From Crotophaga sulcirostris (lineage: Eukaryota > Chordata > Aves > Cuculiformes > Crotophagidae): a stretch of DNA of 64,000 nucleotides. A program made the position numbers and the translations under genes. Below, one piece after another: positions 54,671-64,000 of this stretch; the first letter of the stretch is position 1, and the number at the start of each line of letters is the position of its first letter. The notes beneath the pieces were generated by a model. It had not been told where the DNA came from, searched no databases, and worked only from the letters and a program-made list of their open reading frames with translations. The stretch is from contig VYZB01000281.1 in NCBI GenBank assembly GCA_013397455.1, forward strand, positions 372,001 through 436,000. Direction: 5' to 3'.

Positions 54671-54683
54671 AATTGCCTCAATT

Positions 54684-54903
54684 GGCACCAGAGGAGGTTC
54701 AGTCAGACATTAGGAATAATTTCTTCACTGAAAGGGTGGTCAGGCACTGGCACAGCTGCCCAAGGAAGTGGTTGAGTCACCATCCCTGGAGGTGTTTAAA
54801 AGATGGGCGGATGAAGTGCTTAGGGATACGGTTTAGTAGTGGACAGGTACGGTTGGACTCGATGATCTCAAAGTTCTTTTCCAACCAAGCGATTCTATGA
54901 TTC
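54684..54903 (+). mobile_element. CR1 LINE short 3' fragment
   Basis: About 220 bp of CR1 3' end starting at the GGAGGTTCAG motif, with CACTGAAAGGGTGGTCAGGC and the terminal GATTCTATGATTC. It begins about 15 bp after the previous copy ends, giving tail-to-head stacking. Confidence 0.93.
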
Positions 54904-57900
54904 CCCTTGGCACACCCTGCCTCCCTTCCCACAGCGGGAGCCTGGCTGGGGTCCAGGGCTCCTCACTCCTCCAGCTTCAGGGTGAAAAGAGGGTGAGAGC
55001 CCACCAGCGAGTGAGGTGTTTGTTTGCATAGGTGCAGAATTGGCTAGGATCTCCCTTTATGGCCTCTTCAAAACCCAGGGAAGGCGTGAGCTCCCAAGTT
55101 CCCTCCCCAGGGCACAGTGCAAAGAAATGATCCTCTCAAAGATCCCCATGAAGTCATTTGTTAGGTCAGCCTGCTAGAGGCTCTACTGAGACCCCTCTTG
55201 CGCTGGGTTGTGAACCTGTCATAAAAAACCACTTGTGCTCCTGAAATTTTTGATTTTCTGTATCTGCTCCAGAGTCCTGTTTGAGTTTATCCCTGAATGG
55301 GATGAGGCAGGAGCTGTGGAACATGGGAGGTCAAAATCTGTGGGGTGCCGGCATGGATCCTCTTATGTGCTGGCAGGGAGAGAATTTCTCCAATTGGCAG
55401 CTAGTGTGCATGCGTGAGGATTTGTTCCCGGGAAGCTTTGCAGTCACAGCTCGCTGTCAAATGTCATATATTCTGCAGGAAGAGCTGTGGTCAGTTCACT
55501 TCCTTGGAGCAATTTGGTGAGCAAGAGGAAAGCTCTTGGCATTGCTTAGGATGACTGAGGAATTGCATCTTAAGCCTCCTATACTCAGTGCAAAGGTGTC
55601 TTCCAGATGCCCAGGTGTTTTGGCAAAAATCCCACAAGGCAAAGAAACTGAAACACTGAGGGCATGTTGGTAGGCAGGTGAGTTTCCCGTAAGGTCTGTT
55701 TGTTGGTAGTGAGAGCGTCCGATGTCAGGACCACCAGTCCAAATGGACCTCCCTGTTTGAAACACTACCTCAAAACAGCGTAAACCCCGTATCTTCTAAA
55801 CATCTGAATACTCTGTGACCATAAAATGCTTATTGAAACACCATCCCTCTTTGTGCTCCAAGGTGTAAATTAGTTGATGTATTGTTGATTGTTGATGTTA
55901 GTTGATGTTCTGTTGTTTCCAATTTTGTGCCTGCCATTGGAGTGTAACTCCAGAGCCATTTAAATCGTGCAGAAGCCTGTGAAGACGAGCAGAACACTGA
56001 AGCGGGGTCGCAGCAACCCCATCTGAAACTGCACAAAGCGACTGTGAAATTGCCTCTGTCTCTCTTCTCTTTAGTGTCTATCAGCTACTGTTGAGCAAAT
56101 TGATGTGGGATGGTTTTGAAGCTGGTTTAAACTTGAAAACACAGCTTTGTCAAAACACTTTTTTGCTGTATTTTTTACTTATTTTTTTTTTTAAAAAGTT
56201 TATATATTGTTAAATGAGTTTGTCTAGTTTGTTTTTGTTTTGTTTTTTTTTTTACTCCAGCCTAGGAAGTTGAGCTTGTGTAGGCTTCTCTAAAATGATA
56301 ACTCTGTTTTCTGGTTAGAAGTTACATTTTTGTTTTAAAAAATAAGCTAATTGCTAGTGATTTATTGCAATGTTAAAATCCAAACGAAATATTTCAATGT
56401 TATTACAATGAAAAGATCAATAGACTTGAGTTGATTTTGTTCCAGCTGTAAATTTTTTTTAAATGGTGATTTGTTTTTGTTTCTCTGGTTAGGTGCATTA
56501 AACCTTTTAGAAGTACCTTTAACGATGGAAAATGAGATACCTATAAGATGCTTTCTCCCTCCCTGCTCTCTTTAGCTTTCCATCCCCACCTATGCCTGGG
56601 TGAGCAGCCAGTGTCCTCTTCGGAGGCAAGCGGGCAGGGGGTGCTGTAGCAGCAGCAGTTCTGCATCTTTGGTGAGCAGTCATGCAGTTCCTGGTAGCTT
56701 TTTCCCACTGCTGCGCTCTTTTCCCAGCCTTTCCGAGGATGGAGTTCCTGATGGTGGTAACCCTTGGGAGAGGTCAGCGCTGCAGAACTAGCAAAGAGCA
56801 GTCCGTATCTCCCTTTCAAATCTTATCGAATAGCCTTGTAGTGAGTTGGTATTACCTCTATTCCCTCTGCTAAGCTTAGTTTGATAGAGGTGCAGTTGTT
56901 TAAAAAAAAGTCAAGTAGGAATAAAAACAATATATAAACCTCCTTTGCTATGTGAAAGTATTAGAGTGCCTTCCTTTCTTCCTAATTTGCTATTGATGTA
57001 GCATCCCTAAGTAGTTTATTGATGAAGTGCTCTATTTGCTTTTCACTACCCTGTTTTGTTCTTGGCCTTATCCCCAGGGCCTGTGAAACCCTTTAGAAAT
57101 TCCCACTGGTGCTTTGTAAATGAGAACAAAGCTAATCACCTCCTGGATCTCTCCTGCTGCTGAAAGAAACTAGCAGTCTGCTCAGTGAGTCTTTCTGCTC
57201 AACAATACCACATTTTCAAAGTCAGTCAGAATTTTCTCTCTGTGGAGTGGGTTACCTTAGTGCTCTTACAAGTGATGGAGAATTAAATAAAGGCCCTGAC
57301 ATAACCAAAGCTAATTAAGGACAATTCACAAGATCGTTTTATAACTAATGCAAAATAAGCATAGTTTAGTCTGTTAACCTACTTTAGCTTGCCACATCCC
57401 TTATCATTAGCTCATGAGTATCATAATTTGTTGGGATTTTTTATGAGGGAATGTTCTGCCACTTTATAGTTTGAACACGGGAAACAGTAAAAGAAAATTA
57501 ACCTCGTGGATAAGTAATAAAATTGTCTGTGTTCATGTTTCATGCTATGTGGCTGACACGGCTGAGGTAAACAATATCCCAAAAGAGAGAATGACAAGGA
57601 ACTTTCTTGAATCAAAGGTGTGAAGGATTATTTCCAAGTAAAAGACAAGCAGACATCCTCTAATACTTTCTGAAATAGTACGTGGTTGTAACTTTTGTTT
57701 ATAGCACATAAGAAGTGTAAAATACATAGCCTGGCTTTCCTAGGTGTTTAGAGGCTGTTAAAGCTGGGGTGAATAAAGCACAAAAAGGATAATTTTATGT
57801 GCCATTTAAAACATGATTAAGTGAGGGGAAGTCAAATTTTTGCCTCAGTCCTTCAGTGTGAAAGGGAGATAGTATTTGTGTTCATTGTATTCTAACTACG

Positions 57901-58618
57901 TATCTGTTGAGTAAGGGACTTTCTAGCTCTGTGTGTATGTGTAGTCCATACATCTGGTTTACGATAGATGAATGTGCCAGATGTTACAAATCCAGATGTT
58001 CCCATCCCTGAAACTCCCTGGCTTTGCTGCTGCACAGCCAAAGACAAGCTCGTGTTTCACATTGTCAGCACTGCCTGTATCCCTGCCTGTGCCCTGGTAG
58101 CCAATGCATTAAATAATTCATGGCAATGGCAGCTTCACACACTGTGCCTGCCTCTCTAGTAGTCCACGTCAATGAGTCCAACAAATTTGTAGCATGACTC
58201 AGTCCCATAATTGTTCTGAAAACCACACAACAAGAGACACCCTCGTCTCTCCCTTTGATTCACTAAAATGGTTCTCAGATTTATTACGTTGTCTTGTCTC
58301 CTTGATGTACAGCTTAAGGGCAGTGGGCAGCTGATAAAAGATTCTCAGAGCCTTGGGAAGGGCTAATTGTCACTGGTGAGATCTCACTGTGATGTATGAT
58401 CATCAAATCATACTGAAGGTGGCATGTGTTCCTTTTGTCAAGCTCGACCAGCTGGTAAAGTATGAGGTCAGAAACAGTGAGAGCTTTGGCACATGCAGAG
58501 AGGCTGATGGGGAACAATGTGCTGTGGCTGTGATTTGGAGCTAGAACTGCTTGTGGTTGCAAGAACATCTGCTACAAGATGGTCATGAGGCACATGCACG
58601 GATTCAGTCTTGCTGATG
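54904..58618. other. Upstream intergenic DNA, no gene seen
   Basis: AT-rich DNA with T and A runs (56160-56240) and scattered short frames. No splice-bounded conserved coding segment, RNA gene or known repeat was recognised. Confidence 0.65.
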
Positions 58619-59469
58619 CGTGATCTGCTTGAAGGAAGGGAGGCTCTGCAGGGGGATCTGGACAGGCTGGATCGATGGGCTGAAAACAATGGGATGAGGT
58701 TCAACAAGACCAAGTGTCGAGTCCTGCACTTGGGACACAACAACCCCAGGCAGTATTACAGGCCTGGGAGAGAATGACTGGAGAGCTGCCTGGCAGAGAA
58801 GGACACCAGAGAAGGGTGTTTGTTGACAGCCGGCTGAATATGAGCCAGCAATGTGCACAGGTGGCCAAGAAGGCCAATGGCATCTTGGCCTGTATCAGAA
58901 ACAGCATGGCCAGCAGGACCAGGGCAGTGGTTGTGCCCCTGTACTCAGCACTGGTGAGGCCACGCCTTGAATCCTGTGTTCAGTTCTGGCCCCTCACTAC
59001 AAGAAGGACATTGAGGGGCTGGAGCGCGTCCAGAGAAGGGCAACGAGGCTGGTGAAGGGGCTGGAGAACAAGTCATGAGGAGCAGCTGAGGGAGCTGGAG
59101 TTGTTTATCTTAGAGAAGAGGAGGCTGAGGGGAGACCTCATCACTGTCTGCAACTCCCTGAAAGGAGGTTTTAGAGAGATGTTTGTCTCTTTTCCCAAGT
59201 GACAGATGACAGGATGAGAGGAAATGACTGCAAGTTTCACCAGGGGAGGTTCAGACTAGACATTAGGAAAAATTTCTTCACTGAAAGGGTGGTCAGGCAC
59301 TGGCACAGGCTGCCCAGGGAGGTGGTTGAGTCACTGTCTCTGGGGGTGTTTAAAAGACGGGTAGATGAGTTTGTCTGGGATATGGCTTAGTAAGTGGACA
59401 GATACAGTTGGACTCAGTGATCTCAAAGGTTTTTCCAACCAGGTGATTCTATGATTCTGTGATTCTATA
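58619..59469 (+). mobile_element. CR1 LINE 3' fragment, about 850 bp
   Basis: A longer CR1 copy in the intergenic region. It covers the C-terminal part of the reverse transcriptase ORF (a frame at 58714-59055 includes [19 protein letters not shown] and [14 protein letters not shown]), the 3' UTR and a tail of GATTCTATGATTCTGTG. Small deletions and a stop interrupt the frame, so it is dead. It overlaps no MTMR2 exon. Confidence 0.95.
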
Positions 59470-62400
59470 CCTATGCTGTCAAAGCTGGAAACTAGTCAAA
59501 ACCAAGAAAGACCTAAAGCCATGCTTAAATTGTCACCACATCTCCAAGATTACTGTACTTCAGGCTAACCTGATCCGGAGGGGTCACCCTAGCTCACCCA
59601 TGATGTAGTTCTTGCTGGCTGTGATGACACCCTAACAGTGTTTTTGCCTTGCAGCCTCCGCGTGTCTGATAGAAGTAGAAGCTAACGATCAATTGAGCCT
59701 CTGACACTTTATGCAGTCATGCACATATTGGTGCAGGGTGCTACAAAAGTGGAGCTCTGGACTTAATCTGCAGCTAATCCTGTATGCTTCAGCTTGCCAC
59801 CTGTTTACAGAGCACTTCTGATGGGCAGAAGATTTATTCTCCTTGCTACTCTGCCTCTGTAGTGCTTCCTTATCCTCATTCCCCCACGACTCCATGACTG
59901 CTCGCAGAGCAGCGAGGCATTAAATATCAGACAGGCTAATGAGTACATGAGGATCCCTCCCAATGTGTGCTCAGTGTGTACAGACCACTGCCTGGAGTCA
60001 GGCATTCTGCCTGGCTTTTAATTGCCTTATGCTTTTAATTCTTAATGGACTCTGCAGATACTGATTTATTGCAATGTGCCATAGCTTACATTCTAGGCAA
60101 TGATATTAGTGCAGTCCAAGGCTGAGATGGTAAGTATAATACATTAGTGCTGTAGCAGACTGTGAAGGCTGAAAGTGCAGGCATCCTGTTCTGGAGAGTG
60201 CAGGCTGTCTCACCTGCTCTGTGTTGCATTCCTCAGGCTTTAGGAGCAGGGCTTCCATTACATGTCAGAAAACATAATGTAGATTTAGAAGATCAATTTT
60301 TAGTGTCACTTCAAATGAAGTAGTGTAGTATCTTTCTTCCTGAAGGACTAAATACATCACAGCATCTGTCTGGCTGTCTACAGGTTTGGACTGCACCACT
60401 TCAGCAGCTCCTTGCCATCTTTGTAATGGTCTTCAATCCAGCAAACACAAGTAAGAATTACTCATGAGAGTTAAATTTGAAAGTTCTAGTGCTTGTTAAA
60501 CCACCACTGCTGGAAATAAATGTATTTCTGTAACTTGGAAGGTGATTAGGTAGAAAGGACATTGGGGCATGAATTGTTTTTAATATTGGTAGCCATTAGG
60601 AGGGGGATTTTCTAAGATCCCAACGCTTGTGCTGAGCAGTCTCATTAAGATGAACAGGGAGAAGTGTTTGTATGCAGGGTCAGAGTCTCCATACCTCCTG
60701 GATCTCAAAACTTTATTTTACAGTCTTGATACATACACCAATTTTCAAGTGAACTGTCATTTTAAATATACATAGCTTTATGTCTTAATTATCTGTAATA
60801 GTGTTGTCTTTATCTGTATGTAAATTGTGTATATGTCCACAGACTTCTTAAGCTGAGATCTTAATCTACAGCTGCTGTTCTTAATAGCTACAATTAGGGA
60901 AATGCTTAAGAATACTTGATTTTATCTAATTTATGCTTCTTTTCCTATTAAGGAAGGTGTGCATTTGTGGTATTGTTTTAATAAAACACAATAAAATGAT
61001 GATGGTAAGATCTGGAGATGATAGTAAAATCAGGACACATCTCAAATAAAAAATACAGTAGGGATTAATTCCTTTTAGTTTCCCTTTTATTTACCCTGAT
61101 GGCTCAAATTTCTATGTGGAAGACTCCTACAGTTGTTTAACTTGCTTTTAGAAGCAATATCAGCTCCAGTGATGAAAGGGCTGGGGAGTTGCAGGCTTAA
61201 CAATGAGTGCAATAAAAATGAGGTATTAGAGAAGTGTTTGATTATCTGCTTTGTGTAAGTAACCTATCTGCAGTGGATGAGCTGTGGAAAACATTTAGGA
61301 AGCTACTGGAGACACATTAAACCCCTGGATACAATGAAGGAGGAAGCTTATTGCTATTTCTAGCAGAACTACAATTTGGAGATGGCAGATCACAGGGTTG
61401 TCAGTAATGCCAAAGAAGAGGCACAAAGAACAAATTTAAGGGCTGAATTGATTACTCACACTGCTTAATTGTTAGCTTACGTTCTGAGGTGTGGAGACTG
61501 CTTCAATCTTCTTCCTTCAAGATACTCATATTGCCTTTTCAGATTTACCACTGGTTGACTGATCTTCAAGATGGATTTCGCCCGGTGATGGCTCTCAAAA
61601 GGCAGTGTAGGATGAGGCTCCCTGCACAGCCTTTGGCACAGTGACAGCAAGCTGTGCCTTCTCAAGCAGCCCTGGGCTCTCCTGCCACACCTCCAGATGT
61701 GCAAGGCATGCCCATCCTTTCATACTATGAAAATATTTGCCTAGTGGTTCTCCCTTTGGAGCTGATGTGCTGATTTGAATTAGCCTCCAAAATGAAAATG
61801 ACAGCTTAGTGCCATATTGGGGCCAGAGGAGAACCAGGCTCAATATAGTGTGGATGTGGCCAGGCTGCTCCAGAAGGACCTGAGTTTAGTGTGAGCAGAA
61901 GCCAATTTGCTCCACCTGGCTTCATGGCCACCATCTCTTCCCAACTATTTTTTATTTAGCAGTGTGGACCTACCCAGGGAGTTGTTTCTCATTGCCTGCA
62001 AGGCCATTACACACCCAGTATGGGGATGCTGGTCAATGCTTCTAGGAGCACCAGACAGCTGGAAAGGGGAATGTGTGCTTCTCCCAGAAAGGTGGTAGGG
62101 AGTGACATATCAGGGAAGCACACAACTGCAGGAGTGTGCAGTGTCCTACAAGCAGCCTCAGACTCCTAAAATTTTGGCATGAGGTGAAAAGACCAGTTAC
62201 CGTTACCATTCTTGTAGACACAAACACTGCTTCCCTCCTCTTGAAGCCAGTTTTAGATCATGGAAGTATTAGCCAGCTTGTGCCTGTCCTGCCACTTCTT
62301 TTGCAATCAAATCTATGTTGCATTCATCAAATGCATATGTGAAAGAAATATCTAGGCTGCAATGCCATGGGTACCAAAAGTTAGGAAATGCCTATTTTAA

Positions 62401-64000
62401 ATTTCTGCATATAACCTGAATGAAACCCGTTCAGAAATCCCATCTGTGTGCTGGATGCAGTGACGGTTCAGGACAAAAAGCATGATGGGACTGTGCAATT
62501 AAAAATCAGTTTTATGGCTGCACGTGAGTGTGGCTGAATTCAGGTTTCACAAGCAACTCCAAATATGCCATTTCTGGCCATATTCCAGCACTGGGATGTC
62601 AACTGCTTATAGCCTGCGTAGCAAGAGTCTGATGCAGTGCTGATATATGAACTTCTGCAATTTTTGAAGGCCAACACTAAGCATTTATTACTTTATAGGA
62701 GTGTAATAAGTCACCTTACTATCATCTGCAGTGAGTGACCCCTGAACCTTCAGTACTGTAACTCAGACTGTGATGATCCTGATACCCTCATTCCTCTGTC
62801 GCATGCCTGTGTGTTTTGGGTCTGGGATGTTTGAAAAGGATCACTGTCTCATGTGTTTGGCTCAAAAGATAAGTAGGAGGAGTACAAGCCAATATCCTCT
62901 TTCCTGCCCTTGAAAGGCAAGGGCCTTGTATTCCTGCAATTTGTCTGAGAGACTGAGAGGGACGTACGCTACTGATGGGGAGTTTATGGATGGAAGATGA
63001 TAGCCTTAATTTTTCAGGTGGGGAATTCCTGCTTCTGACGAGGAAGGGGAAGGATAAGAAGCTTTAGTGTTGGATCTGGTGGCACTACTGTGGAGGAAGA
63101 AGAAAGAAGCATGAGGTAACCTTTCTTTCTTTTCCTGCCTAGCAATGGCACTCCTCCATCCATCCATCATGGGGGCCCCAGAGTAGTGTGATGGGATGGT
63201 GACATGAAGCACAGTCCTCCACTGTCTCCCATCTGCAGCTGCTCTGGCAGCTCAGCAGTGTCTCCAGGCAATATCTGCTGCTGCTCTGCCAACAGGTTCA
63301 GCCCATCCTCAGCATGCTGATAGACGAGCTCGGGTGGTTCATGAGTGGAGACAGGTTGGAGGCTGATGCTTTGGCTGGGACATGTTTGCTTTGGCCAACT
63401 CTGCTACAAAAGCAACTGCAAAGAGCAGAGGTGCTTGTGGGGTTGGCAGTGCCTGAAGCCAACAGGAATTCAGAATAAGCCCTGGCTTGAACCATCAGCG
63501 TGTGCCTCACGGCTCCCTTGGATGCTTCAGTCATGCTGGAGCATTGCCAACATGCTTTCCAACCTAGGAAAACTGAGAAAAGTGAAAGAACAGAGGTTTA
63601 ACATTAAATGCCTCAACCAAAGCAAAGCGGAATTTCCCAGGGCAGAGATACTTCTTTACCCTGAGGGCTTTCCCTTTGCAGAGTATCGAATACCTGCTTC
63701 CAAAAAAATGGAGGTGTGATCCCTTCCCAGAGAAGGGTCATGAGAATCTTTTGTAAAGACGAGGGGCAAGTAGTGTTAATGTGCAGTGAACTGACATCTC
63801 CAGTAAGAGATATTAGTTCACTTTTGGTGAGAAAAGAAGGAAAGGAGAGAAATGTCCTTGTTCTGCTCAAACATTTCTTCATGGACAAGATTTAAAGCCT
63901 TTGGATATATGAATATGTTGCTCAATAACCTGAATATCTATTAGCTCAGTGCCCATTGTAAAAATGCTTGGATAGTATTCTATGGAGCACATTCCTTATC
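59470..64000. other. Upstream intergenic DNA, no gene seen
   Basis: Mostly unique sequence. The frame at 63345-63719 (124 codons, plus) and smaller ones have no recognisable similarity. In mammals MAML2 lies on this side of MTMR2, with its 3' end nearest, but I saw no MAML2 coding sequence here. Confidence 0.6.

Noticed and set aside
63345..63719. 124-codon plus-strand frame near the right edge
   Set aside because: No similarity recognised; overlapping frames on the other strand; composition like intergenic DNA.
53887..64000. 3' end of MAML2, expected on this side from mammalian gene order
   Set aside because: No coding sequence resembling MAML2 was seen; a 3' UTR cannot be recognised without a search.

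Overview
The window is bird nuclear DNA. Two things show this. It is peppered with 3'-anchored, 5'-truncated CR1 LINE copies whose tails end in ATTCTATG-type octamers, as in bird genomes. It also carries a split gene with classic GT-AG introns whose exons spell a highly conserved vertebrate protein. I cannot name the species; a neognath bird is the best guess.

The only gene I can support is MTMR2 (myotubularin-related protein 2, a PI(3)P / PI(3,5)P2 3-phosphatase), on the minus strand. Seven coding exons lie in the window: exon 1 at 53191-53255, exon 2 at 30924-31029, exon 3 at 13668-13743, exon 4 at 9608-9702, exon 5 at 9320-9430, exon 6 at 7225-7326 and exon 7 at 6450-6533. They join in frame to give residues 1-213: the serine-rich N-terminus, the PH-GRAM domain and the start of the linker to the phosphatase domain. 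The catalytic domain and coiled coil are not in the window; the remaining exons should lie to the left of base 1. Exon numbers assume no extra non-coding exon.

Layout from left to right: 1-6449 is part of intron 7; 6450-13743 holds exons 7 to 3 with short introns; 13744-30923 is intron 2 (17.2 kb); 31030-53190 is intron 1 (22.2 kb). The promoter and CpG island lie at about 53041-53400, and 53400-64000 is upstream intergenic DNA. The promoter region is unusual. A GC-rich minisatellite (about 52290-53050) sits just inside intron 1. A pair of closely similar CR1 copies in opposite orientation (51804-52290 and 53445-53886) encloses the minisatellite, exon 1 and the CpG island. Further CR1 copies follow in tandem out to 54903.

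The rest is intronic or intergenic DNA with about fifteen CR1 fragments, simple repeats, one small CpG-rich patch in intron 1 and one set of exon-like direct repeats in intron 3. I found no tRNA, rRNA, CRISPR array, bacterial-type operon or viral gene, and no convincing second protein-coding gene. I did not find a new biological system. The points most worth checking are the promoter architecture, the CR1-associated minisatellite, a short upstream ORF in the leader and the exon-like repeats next to exon 3.
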